A stretch of DNA of 64,000 nucleotides, from the NCBI GenBank assembly GCA_029962745.1, contig CM057171.1, forward strand, positions 3,320,682 through 3,384,681, written 5' to 3'. Source of the stretch: Echinometra lucunter. Lineage: Eukaryota > Echinodermata > Echinoidea > Camarodonta > Echinometridae. Positions 47,525-59,064 of the stretch are shown in pieces. Position 1 is the stretch's first letter; every line of letters starts with the position of its first letter. Under the pieces are notes generated by a model that was given only the letters and a program-made list of their open reading frames with translations, did not search any database and was not told the origin of the DNA. The position numbers and the translations under genes are program-made.

Positions 47525-48509
47525 ATAGGACTAAGTAGGTATTTATGTGGCCTCATATCGGGTCCCCATGAGCCGATTTCCATAAAATTTGGGCTGTGGA
47601 TGTTTTTCATCATGCTCCATCGAGACATGGTATCCGAAATTCTGAAATGCCAAAAAGTTTTTGTGACGTCGTCGCTTCGGTGCTCTATTGCAATTTCATG
47701 CCCTAGAGTTTATTACCAATGATATATAAATTTGATGTCTGTGTAACGAAGGTAAAAACAAAATGAAAATCTATGATAATTATTTTAAAAAATGATTGAT
47801 GAAAAAAAAAATCCATTCAAGATTTCAAATTCAAACTTGGATTACTATTTTAGGAGACCTACCTCGCATTGAAACATCAAAACTAAACCGCATCTGTATT
47901 GATCTTATTTGTGGAATGAAACTGCTGATAAATCTGCTACATGGTCAGCATGTGACTTTGTAGTCCAACCCTATGGAATGACCCATATACATTAAAAAAA
48001 GTCTCCCAAGCACTTCCTAGAAATGACGTCAGGCTGCGCCTAAATGTACACAGCTCTAACAGTAATGGCGATATACAGAAGCGTTTTGTTGTTGCTATGG
48101 TTGTTGTTGTTGTTTTACGTACCTTATGTACACACTGCAGATGTCCAGGCGGCGCACCAGTAAAACAGCTAAAGAAAAGAAACAATAATAATGATAATGA
48201 TAATCTACGACCATAACCTGTATTACGATCACATACGATGTATCATTTTATTGACACTTTTTTTCTTTCAACGACGACAACAACAATAATAGTAATACTG
48301 ATGATGATGATGATTTTGATGATGATGATGATGATAATAATAGTGACTTCTTACAAAACCCTTGGGTCCATCAAGCATGACGCTCATGGCTCTGTATTCA
48401 AATACAACACAAAGAATGTAGAAAGATTATCAGGAAACAATTATTCATGAAAGATATTATTCATCCGGTCTTACTTCAATGTATCACCGAAACGTAGCGG
48501 AAGCATTAA

Positions 48510-49153
48510 AGTGCCATTTGACTAAGACGACATGACAGGATATTTCATCCTGCCAAGTTGACTTAATATCCATATTATGTCGACTTGTAAAGGTATTTAT
48601 CCAACCATGCCAACTTATGAACTTTTATTAGTCGACATGGCGAAACAATTGTCTTGTCAAGTCGTCTTCACAAAAAAAAAAATAAAATAAAATAAATGTC
48701 ATGGCGAAATACATTTCTTTGCCAACTTCTAAACAAAGAAAATAAATAAATAAATGTCGTCATAGCGACTTGTTTTTATCTTGCCGAGTCGACTTCCAAA
48801 ACAATTATGTCATCACTGCGAAATACACTATCTTGCCAAGTTAACTTCTAAAAAATACCTGTCTTTGTGGTGATTTATATTTTTTGGAAGTCGACTTGGC
48901 AAGAAAATTTAGTTTGTCTTGGTGACATCCAATTAGGGAAGTTGACTTTGCATGATATTTCATACTACCATGACATTTTTTTTGTGTGTAAAGTCAACTT
49001 GACAAGATAATATATTTCGCCATGCCGACTTATAGAAGTTGAGAAGTCGACATACCTAGTTAAATATCTAGTATGTCGAGATAATAGGCTATGGATATTA
49101 AGTCGACTTGACAAGATAAAATATCTTGTCATGTCGTCAAGTCGAATGGCACT
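48510..49153. mobile_element. TTAA-flanked TIR element, AGTGCCATT ends, copy 2
   Basis: TTAA flanks at 48506-48509 and 49154-49157. The left end AGTGCCATTTGACTAAGACG pairs with the inverted right end AGTGCCATTCGACTTGACGA. TTGACAAGATAAAATATCTT near the right end is a local palindrome. The repeat words are more regular here than in copy 1. Confidence 0.7.
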
Positions 49154-49761
49154 TTAACGCTTCCGTACAAATCATTCTAATGCAGTTGTTTTTTTCCGAC
49201 CATGTTTTCTGCAGTACAGCACACCCATGGTTCCAATACCACGTGTACATGATTTCATACAAGGAAGAACCATGTGTGACATTGCTGCACCATGCGTGGC
49301 AACAAGGGTAAAAAAAATTGGAGTATATGTTCCTAACATTAATGATATACGCCAGATTGTTCTGTTTTTGGCAATGTATTTGTGTTATTATGCCATCAGT
49401 AGACAACTCCTGGTCACCAAGAAGTATTTTTCATCCTTTTACTAGCCTATATCATATACCCGTCACACCTAACTTTAGGTGTTATTCCTTAACACTTTCG
49501 AAACTTCCGTGCTTTGCGCAGAGGGGGAACCGTGCCCGGAACCGTGCATGGATTATTTTCTAGTGAGAACCCTGGTACTGACTGAAGGCGTAGTTAGTCA
49601 GGCTCTGAGCTCATCAAGCTAGCTCTAATTTGACAAAGCAGAGAAAATACGTAATCACCATTTTTCATGTGGAAATTGGTATTTTTCGGATCAACTTTGC
49701 ATTTGTCATTTTTTACTGGCTCATGCTGAGGAGTGAAAGCTAACCAATTTAGCCTTTAAAG

Positions 49762-50160
49762 CTCACCGCACACTATACGATACGTCTGCGATCTGGTTTT
49801 TGATATTTTTCTATATCATTTTACATAAACATTCAAACATGTAAGATCTTAACGATCAAGAATAGTCGTATGAATACTATATATTATCGAAATTCCGGGC
49901 TATCGGCTATAGCGAGCCTCCATGCAGGAATAAAAATAAACTCTATTCCCAATCGTAGTGACGTCATAGCAATCTTACGATCGGCTACGATTTGAAGCCG
50001 ATTCGGCCTTTACGCCGACCACAAGGTGTGCAGCTAACTAAAATTTCGATTTTAGTATTCCTATCATTATTCAGAACTTCAAATAAGATAATTTTAATTG
50101 TTTAAACTTTCATATGATGCAAAATCGGGTCGCAGTCGGATCGTATATTGTGTGTTGGGC
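49762..50160. mobile_element. TTAA-flanked TIR element, ACACTATACGATC family, copy 3
   Basis: Counterpart of 40184-40580 in the duplicated block, with TGACGTCA at 49959-49966. Confidence 0.65.
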
Positions 50161-50233
50161 TTAATGCCTAGCTTACATTTCCCCGGGCGATAAAGTGGTT
50201 TACAATTTTTCGTGCGATTTTTCAGGGAATTTT

Positions 50234-50610
50234 TCGGGGATCGTAGGTGGCTATGGGCTACGGCGTTTGTGTTTACATTATTTACGGTCATCGTGCCATT
50301 TTCTGTATTAGCCATCGGGTGGGCAGGCCCTGCAATGACTGCACATAGCCTCCCCACGGAAATTGTACGGAGTCCGTGCAGAGGATGCGCGGTGACCATA
50401 CAGCCGCGAGGGTTCAGTGCGATGCCCGTGCGGAAATTGTGCGATGCTGCCCACGATACATACGGGCTACGGGCTTTCGATTTTTCAAATTTGTATAACT
50501 CAACGCGATACAAAATCGTAGAGGCTGTGGAGCCAGTGAATCAATACGGAAAACTGACGGTCGCCGCCTGCCTCCGCACGGAAGCCCCTCCGATAGGAGC
50601 CGACTGATCG
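50234..50610. other. GC-rich segment with a 131-codon open frame, not called as a gene
   Basis: Composition shifts abruptly to GC-rich. The + frame 50212-50607 has one hydrophobic stretch (TAFVFTLFTVIVPFSVLAIG) and several Cys, but it begins inside the duplicated repeat block and the - strand is also open for 139 codons. It is more likely the inside of a repeat than a protein gene. Confidence 0.35.
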
Positions 50611-50749
50611 TAAGCAAAATGTAAAACCAATTTTGTATCAATTTAAATACGTACGTTTCAGTTTGACGTCACAGAAACGTCATATAAAAGGTCATGTACG
50701 TATGAATTCCAGGTACAAATCTCTTAAAGAAAGCTTAGCAATGTCGATC

Positions 50750-50822
50750 GCACCGCAGCTCATCGAGTTACGCGCTCGTTTCATAATCTAGTGTCCCGAG
50801 TTCGATTCTTGCTCTCGCCATA
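50750..50822 (+). tRNA. Degenerate tRNA-like sequence, Met(CAT)-like
   Basis: GCAGCTCATCGAGTTACGCG resembles a D arm, TTTCATAATC an anticodon loop with CAT, and GAGTTCGATTCTTGC a T arm, ending GCCA. The anticodon stem is poorly paired, so this is a pseudogene or SINE head at best. Confidence 0.3.
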
Positions 50823-50916
50823 AGCATTTTTGCTACAATGTTTTTTTTAAAAACAATGGCGTTTATTTCGTCAGGATTACTTAAGTATCACAGCTATTAT
50901 TTTCATATATATTATT

Positions 50917-51565
50917 TTTCATAACCCGATGAAAATTGGAACATGCTATGTCCATTCACAATATTCTCGTTTGAAAAAAAAGAAAAATAAAAATCGCTCG
51001 CGAAGTTCAGCCATTATTATTCATTTCTATGACGTCAAATTTAAAGGCAACTGCGAGCGGCAGGGGGTGTTTTGGTCAGAAATCAGTTTTGGATTCATTT
51101 TTATTTTGATTAAAGGAAGAAGAAGAAAAAAAGAAGAAAAAGAAAAGAAGAAGGTTCAATACTATCACAAGGCTCCATAGAAAATCAACTTTCTTTGAAT
51201 TGACTACCTTATTGTTAAATATCAATAATAAATACTCAAATGAATGAATAAATAAACATTTTAAGGCCAGTCATTAGCAATTAAAGGTATAAGAACTGGC
51301 AGCAAGAATTTCATTGTTGGCTGAGTAAACATTTTCAGTTTTAAGCATTTTTTTTCTTTCTTTCTTTTTTTCTACCTCTGCTTGGAGTCATAACCACTGG
51401 AGGAAACTTTTCCATTAACATTTACTTATTTCAAGTACAGTACTTGTAAAAATGCTTCCCAATACGATTCATTCTTCATAACCCGATGAAAATGGACTGT
51501 CTTAGGAATATGCTTTGTCCATTCACAATATTCTCGTTTGAAAAAAAAAAGAAAAAATAAAAACA
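50917..51565. repeat. Pair of about 80-bp direct repeats, roughly 560 bp apart
   Basis: CATAACCCGATGAAAATTGG (from about 50921) and CATAACCCGATGAAAATGGA (from about 51477) start two copies. Both continue GTCCATTCACAATATTCTCG and end in an A-rich tail, the second with a short insertion. Both may be copies of one short retroposed sequence. Confidence 0.75.
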
Positions 51566-51669
51566 AAAACAAATACAAAACAAAATTCTAGTTAGGTTTT
51601 TTTTTGTCCCATGCCTGACTCTAACTAAGCATCATTTCTAATCTACGCCTGTACAACTTACAAGCTCAC

Positions 51670-51773
51670 CTTTCAATCCTGAGAAGACTTTTAAACTTAA
51701 AGAACCGGCCTGTTCAGTCTCCAGTATTCAGCAATCCCCTCTACACAGTATCGTCCTGCGTGAGTAGCACGTC
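51670..51773 (-). other. Putative non-coding 5' exon (104 bp)
   Basis: On the - strand a long CTT/T-rich tract ending TTTTGTCCAG is an excellent acceptor, and GATTGAAAG/GTGAGC is a good donor. All three frames contain stops, so if real it is untranslated. It points toward the large exon whose acceptor is at 45025 (or 35357 in copy 1). Confidence 0.35.
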
Positions 51774-52138
51774 CTGGACAAAAGAAGAAGAAGAAGAAAA
51801 AAAAAAAAGACGAAAAGAAATAGTATTAGATATAATGAGCAAGATTCATTATCAGGAAACTACATTTTTCTACGCAAATTTCATCAATATCATACGTACA
51901 TGTACAGTGTAAATGAAAATGCATGGATCACTCATGGCTTAAATCAAACCTTTGTGATTTCCAGATATTAACACTTTAGTATTGTCATTACTGTCACGAA
52001 ATCAACATTAAAAAATAGCAAAAATGCATAATTATGCCCCCCCAAAACATGACTGTTTTGAGCTCTATTGTCTCCCTTTATTTCTTCAAAATCGTCTACC
52101 CCCCCCCCCCCCGATCATTGAAGATATTCAACTTAACT

Positions 52139-52194
52139 TAGGCCTACATCATGATGTTTGGTTGTTCTTTGTCAAGAAACCCACATCATTATAC

Positions 52195-52225
<31 letters not shown>

Positions 52226-53650
52226 ATAGGCCTAGGAGGAAAAAAACCCTCAGAATGAAAAACAAAACGATACAAAACAACATATCATACTTCAACTTCT
52301 CGTGTTTAGCTCTTATATCTCCGTATCTGATGAAATTTGGTATATCGACTTAAAACAGACTGACCGACTCTGACCTAGCTATGCATGTACAAGCAACTGT
52401 GCAATTAACTGAGCGATTAAAAAAAAAGGATCAAAAAATTTAAAGTTCTGTCCTCCCTGGGCAAATGTTTAGTTAAGGCCACACGGTCAAAAAGTCATTA
52501 ATATCGACTCTAGAGATTTCGGTAGGTTTCGTATTATATGTCTAACCATCATGAACGATGGATTCAGGTCCATGGCGCTAATAATAATATTACATTCAGT
52601 AGGCCTATAAGTTAGATCTAACGTTACATGTAACTGTTACTGTTAGTGTTCAAAAGACAAAAAAGAAGAGGAGAAAGAAAATAGAAAAAAAAAATGTGGA
52701 CTTTATTAAAGTTACGTGCTTTATCGAATATAAGCAATTCTCTGATCATGAGGGAAAAGGCCTAGCTAGTTAACTCCAAAAGTAAAACAAACCTATAGAT
52801 CTATCCACAATATGTAGTACTTTTTAGCCTTAGGCCTAGTGCCTAGGGCTAGGCTAATCCATTTCAATACAAGTTCTAGCTGTTCTATCGGGGTCTAGAC
52901 TCTACTAGGACTAAAGTTAGATCTAGTTCTTTTATAGATTAGGATCTATCATAATTTCATATAGTCTATCGATCAAATCTAATTTAAAATATATAGACCT
53001 AGAGAAAAAAATCCAGTTAGATTCGCGATATGATGAGCTAACAACTACTATCCGTGGAAATGTTTCCTTGCTGTAAATTGTTGTTTTTGTTGCTATTTTA
53101 AATTGCTAGAATAAATATATTTGTAGATCTAGACACATGAATAGATCTATCATCTAGATCTAGAAACAAATTTCCTTGCAAAAATATAATTATCTACATG
53201 TAATTTTGATTGATTGATTAAAATACTAACAAAGCAAACTACAGAAGATCTACTTAGGTCTAGTCAGACCTCTCCAATTTCCTGGTCTTCAACGAAACCC
53301 ATCGAATGCATTGTTCGAATCGCTTTTGGTCAAACTGTGGTGAAACTCCAGTAGGAACTCACTCGGCATTCATACACAGACAGGTAAAACAGGAGTGTCT
53401 GCACTGTTGCAGTAGAATTTCTCGAACAAATGCAAAAAATAAATTCAACTAGGTCTATACCTACATGCATATGTCATTATACTTTTAGAATCATCGTCCA
53501 CCCCACCTTCTTATAGATTTCTGAAATATTCAATTGCATGCAAACTTCTTCAAAGTTGAATAGGCCTAGGCTAGGCCCTAGCCTAACAGTTACTTAGTCT
53601 TAGGCTAGGGTTCAAAATCATGTCCGGATACACAACCTGTAACAGTTAGC
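52139..53650. other. Non-coding region rich in TAGGCCTA and AGATCT palindromes
   Basis: Exact TAGGCCTA octamers occur at 52139, 52227, 52610, 52831 and 53561. AGATCT/TAGATCTAG words cluster at 52917-53245. No coding sequence recognised. Confidence 0.6.
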
Positions 53651-54103
53651 TATTGCAACACACGTCATAACCTGCAGTCTTTCCCTACTCGGTTTAGTTA
53701 AGTACAAACCAACCATGGAGTTCATGAACCAACATTATGTGTACGATTTTGAATGGTTGCTTTACGTCAGCTTTTCTTTCATGAATCAAATTGCGAGGCT
53801 AGTTATGAGAACATCAAACGAGAAAGATATGTCACAAGCATAAAATCGTACGCCTACGTACTATAAGCACCCCACTGCGCATTGCAATCCCCAAAACATA
53901 CCGTATACACCACGCATGCACACACATGCACAAAATAAGCTAAGGCTGCATTGTGCATTGAGCTTGACCTGCTGGCAAATGATTGCGGCCGGTGTTTACA
54001 TAAAAATGAATAATGCACGTAATTCAAAAAGTTGCCTGAATGTGGCATTGTTATTATGATCAGAATATATGCAAAACCAGAAATAAAAGAAACTGAGGCT
54101 TAC

Positions 54104-54350
54104 CTTTAGAATACAACGCCACGCCATAGAGGGCGTGATTTGAACATGAACAACCAAAAAAAGAAGTCTTGGGTCCGTAGGTACAGGTCCGTATGTAGTC
54201 AGGGGATAATGAAAGACAAAAAGAGAAGGGGAGAGGACGGTATCACCATCTATATGGGTATCACAGCACTTACTAAAATCGCTGAGGGCGCTCAGTGAAA
54301 ACACTAACCTCATGTTATTACGACTGCCAACGACCACCACGTGTAAACTG
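54104..54350 (-). other. Putative first exon on the - strand
   Basis: CATTCTAAAG-like sequence followed by GTAAGC gives a strong donor at 54104/54103 (TTCTAAAG/GTAAGC). The upstream limit near 54350 is a guess, placed where a CACGTG E-box and GC-richer CCAACGATCGCCAACGAG-type sequence suggest a promoter. An open frame runs through it but shows no domain. It could be the 5' end of the large - strand gene. Confidence 0.3.
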
Positions 54351-54419
54351 GCGAGCTGTATTGAATGCCGCCAACGATCGCCAACGAGTTAATTTTGCGA
54401 GTAGGATGCGATTTTTACT

Positions 54420-57400
54420 TCAAGAACACACGGGGGAGGGGGGGGGGGACGTAATTCAATTCTAATTTATCTGTTTGTAAGTGCAATTTATGATTTTTTT
54501 TTCTTCTTCTTCTACCTTTTCGTTTTCTTTCTCTTATCAGAATATTAATTTGTTAAGTATAAAATTTTCAGTCCATTATATTGTGGCTGTGAATTTGTTT
54601 TTTAGTTGTTAACTTATATTTTTTTCTTCGTCTTCCTTTCTTCTTTTTTTCTTTATGCTATTTTCTGTGTTCTCTATTATTTTTCATCCTTTACTGATCA
54701 ATTTCCTCTCAGGCAATCATATGTTTTAGCGTATAAGAGTTGTTAGTAGAAACTGTCATGAAATGGTCCCCTAATCGAAGATTATACGGAGATTATATCA
54801 TGAAAAGAGATGCCAATAAAGAGAGTATGAAAAATGAGGAGAAAGAAGAAGACAGAGAAAGAGAGAGGGGGGAGAGAAGGGAAGAAGAAATCAGATAGGG
54901 GAAATGATCGAGGAATGGGATTTTTTTAATTGTTCTTTCTTAGGCCTACGTACACTCATTTTTTGTTTTCTTTTTGGGTTTTACCTTTCTCATCCCAATT
55001 TCACTCTTCCCCTCTCTCTCTCTCCCTTTATCCTGCATCTTTCTCTCTTTTCCCCTTTTTCTTTCTATTATTCCTCTCTTCTTTTCATCCAAATTTCTTT
55101 TTTTTTTTTTTTTTTTAACTGGTCTCATTCTCCCCTTTCTTTTCGTTTTCTTTCTCACTTCTCATTCTCTGATCAGTATTGTTTCATTGTGAATAATCAT
55201 GTAATAGACCAAATTACAACATATAATATAACAAAATAGTGAATAGTTGAAATATATCAAAATGAAATTACTTTTAACAGAAATTCCCCTAGAATAGATC
55301 CGTTTGGGGTTTGGGAGTAATGGCATTCCTCAAGCACTTGTAACTGGGCGATTTTATGCGATGTAACGTTACAGAAACTTCGAACTATCGCACACTGTAC
55401 TGTGTAGCAGCACTCACGACTGTCAATTTCCCAGTGTAGTTTCTATTTTCAGACCTTCAAGTGAAACTCATTGATTAAAAGGACAAAATGAGTTTGCCGT
55501 AAGGTCAAACCATTTGAATAATATCTTGTGATGATTAAAAAAGTATTCTTTCTGCTACCGAACACGCTTTTCGGAATCCATTTCAAACTTGTGTATGTAT
55601 GTATTTTTTATCATTTTCTTACTGAAGGTTTACTGAAAAGACTATTTGGCCACATGTGCATGCCGTTGCATACGAAACGAGGTTGTTTTCTTTTCACTGT
55701 GTGCACATAAGATAATCCAAAATAAAAGAACACTACACCCAAAATGTAAGCTTTCTCTTCTAATGTGAATAGGGATTCAATCGGAATTAATCAGTGGTTT
55801 CAGACATGTCAAAGTTTGGCTGCCATGGTAATTCTTTTCAGATATTACCGAATGGAATCAATCAGCACAATCCTGTCCGGGTCCTGTATATCAATATGCT
55901 GAATATTACTTCTAGTTTTGTGGGTTTTGTGCTGACTAGCATAAATAACGTGATCAATGTCATACAACATTTCAATTATTTTGCTATAGAAATATAATAC
56001 AGTTTATAAAAGCACATCACTTTATACAATGTATTAGTAAAATTTTTTAGAAAATATAAAGCAATTTTGATATTTTTACCCATCGAAAATTGTATTTTGA
56101 TGGGATATGGTCACAAATAATTCACAGTCCGGTTGTCAATGGAAGAGACACAGTGCTCATGGGAGAACATTGGTATATTATAGTGCTTTAAAGGCTTTTG
56201 CTTTCCGAGATTCTATCGTGGTGTTCTGCCCACATTTTCCTTCTCGACCCAGGTGTATTACATTGGCACCTGGCAATGCTAGGGTATAATTTGCTGGGCC
56301 CGCATGAAGAGCAATATTGGTACATCTATAGCTAGCCTGAGTATTACAACCTAAATGTTGTTAGTATCATTAGGCTAGCTGTTATTGGAATAAATATTTC
56401 TTTTAACGTCTCTCTTAACGATGTTCATTTTTGCATGAAATGTTGAAATGTGTCCATATTTAATATTTCTGTCACGATAGAAGGGGAAACAGAAGTGCAA
56501 CGCGGTGTTTTGTTATAGAAAGGAGGCACTACATACTCGTAACCTCCTTGCTTTAATACTGTCTCCATTTAGTTGGCCAATAGTCAAAATGTATAAAGTC
56601 AGTTTCTATTGTGCAAATGCTACTGGTATGGTAAAGGTTGCGTAACTTGTGCCCATGTAATAGTGTGAAAAATAAAAGTTACTATTACGGGGTAAGAGAG
56701 AGCGAGAAACAGAGAGAAAGAGAGAGAGATAGAAAAAGAGAAGGGAGTACAGACAGGGGGGCGGGGTAGGCTGCTGGGAATGGGACTGCCTTGAATGTTG
56801 AATTTTAAAAGGGTAAATGTGGGTAAAAATGATGAAATAAACTTCATGATTTTCCCTGCCTGTTTTACATGACATCTCAAAGTTCCTGTGGAAGGAGATG
56901 CCAGCTATATTGCCTAGCTTACTCGGAAAACAAAGAAAGACAAACTGCCGGGAGATAAGAGTTCAATTCAGGACTAGTTTGTTTGATATAATTATTGGTA
57001 AGATCGTTTGAGATCCCAATGAACTTGAGGATGCTTAAAGACTTTCATCCCGTAATCTAATGAGTCATTCTGTTGACAATTCAAACTCTTCTATTCTCAA
57101 GGAATACATGCAGTCATAATAACAGGAAAATCTCACCCAAATGTAGGGTTCCAAAGGCATAGCAGATCGGACTACGGAGGAGAGGGGAAGTCAGAATCAC
57201 TGTAAACAAACATGCGTGACCACCTGTATGTTTTCCATACCCACTCTATAAACAAATTTTATCTCCCGGTCAAAAATCACACAGGTCCCTTTTTGAGTTA
57301 TTTATTTATTTTTTTTTTTTTGGCGTGCTTTTTCGGAAAAAACTTCCCCCTCAACAAATACCATCCTCTCAAACATATTCTTAAACTTGACAAACATATT

Positions 57401-57425
57401 TTCTTTAATTCCTTATTTTTTGAAA
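54420..57425. other. Intergenic, no gene seen
   Basis: G run near 54432-54449, pyrimidine-rich tract 54985-55150 with a T run, AT-rich unique sequence, and a GA tract at 56695-56745. No supported exon. Confidence 0.6.
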
Positions 57426-57427
57426 TA

Positions 57428-57640
57428 ATCTTTTCTTGTTCTTCTTCTTGTTCTTCTTCTTGTTCTTCTTCTTGTTCTTCTTCTCCTTCTTGTTCTTCTT
57501 CTTCTTCTTCTTCTGCTTCTTATTCTTCTTCTTCTTCTTCTTCTTCTTCTTCTTCTTCTTCTTCTTCTTCTTCTTCTTCTTCTTCTTCTTCTTCTTCCTC
57601 CTCTTCCTCCTCCTCCTCCGCGTCGTCTCCTTCTTCTTAA
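57428..57640. repeat. (TTC)n microsatellite with (TTG TTC TTC TTC) start
   Basis: Regular TTGTTCTTCTTC units pass into pure TTC and then TCC. The poly-Ser, poly-Phe and poly-Arg frames are artefacts. Confidence 0.95.
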
Positions 57641-57984
57641 GTATGTGACTCCCCCCAGAAGACTTTTGGACATCACACTGATTTTCTTCTTTATGTTACG
57701 AATATAGCTTTTGCAACAGATATATCTCATGAAATGACATTTTCTACCAGCCGGATTAGGGGCAGATACAGGAGGTTGTCAATATCTGTGGGTATGACTT
57801 GAATATGTTTTTTTTTTTCCACCCCTTCTCAATACCCCATGTCCGCCTCTGCATTTTATTGGCAGTATAAGCAGAGATGAAAAGTCGACATTTAATATAA
57901 ACAAAGTAATAATGTGCATGCCCATATGCAGGAGGGTAGTAGGGAGCAGTTGATCCCACCCAGAAATTTTGAAAACTTACCTAT

Positions 57985-58475
57985 TGTCACAATATCCAAG
58001 AAAAGTGTGCACCAAACCTTTCAATTTAACTTTAAAAATGCAAAAAATAAAATGCATAAGGGTCGTTCTGACAACCTCAATCGAGTCGCCCTGCCCCTCA
58101 CTTTTGAGCTTCTTCAAAAAAAAATTAGGCATCTTGCACCCCGCCCCCGTATCATGAAAATATCTATTTACAGAACAAGGCATTATATGATATCATTTTT
58201 ATACAACACAAAAATACTTACCATCTTTAAAATAAAAATTGTTACAAAATCCAAGAAAAGAATGCACCAAACCTTTCAATTTCACTTTTAAAAATGCAAA
58301 AAAAAAAAAAAAATACCCCCCCAAAAAACGCAAAAGGGCCGTCATATCTACCTCATCCCATTTCCTCCCTCGCTTTTGAGCTCCTTTGAAAATTTTTGCT
58401 CGTCTTGCCTCCCCACCTCCTAAGAAAAAAAATTTCTATATAAGGCCATGATGATATGGTATATAATGTCTCGTT
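57985..58475. repeat. Tandem duplication, two diverged units of about 250 bp
   Basis: AATCCAAGAAAAGAATGCAC (58240) and the related word at 57990 begin units sharing CACCAAACCTTTCAATTT, CTTTTGAGCTCCTT-type words and a final ATATGATAT-like stretch. Confidence 0.7.
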
Positions 58476-59060
58476 CTAAAAATGCAAAAGAAAAAATTGA
58501 AATGAACATCAATAAAACAATATTGATGATAATAACGAAAGAATAAAACAACAATAATAATTCCAAAGAAGTACAAATTAAATATAATACTGTATAAAAA
58601 TGAAATAATAATAGATCAAGTCAGAAAGATTTACAGGATGATAACGAGACATCATAAAACCGGGCATGTTTGGTCCTAGCAAGCCGCTTTGCATATAAGA
58701 TGGAAAAACGAAATAATAACATTATGTTATGCAGGACCCGCTGGAAGATCAGCTGATAGCTGAAGTGGCTATCCCGGTTGAAAAAGAGTTATTATTTTTA
58801 TCACTAATAAAAATGATAACAAAAAGCTATAGTCAAGAAAAATTACAAGAAGGAAAATTAAAACGGATATAAATGGACAAATTCAGCAATGTATAAAGTG
58901 ATATAATCAAGCAAAAATATAACATTATACATGTATAGTTTTTAATATCTCTATCTAAAACAAGTAAAATAATTTTTATTAAAACGAAGCATATTAAATG
59001 TGATTCATAATTGGCTTATGTTCTTCGTTCTAAATTTAATATATTTTTGTGCTCCACTAA
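58476..59060. other. Intergenic; possible retrotransposon tail at 58730-58800
   Basis: CGCTGGAAGATCAGCTGATA followed by GCTATCCCGG and GAGTTATTATTTTTAT resembles a non-LTR 3' end. The rest is AT-rich. Confidence 0.35.
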
Positions 59061-59064
59061 CATC

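Larger units (their letters stand above)
41154..50233. repeat. Long direct duplication, copy 2 (9.08 kb)
   Basis: Starts exactly at the gap and matches 31513-40653 in order and orientation, including the tRNA-like sequence, DR1 element, hairpin and TTAA elements. Past 50233 the sequence has no counterpart because copy 1 is cut off by the gap. Confidence 0.95.
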
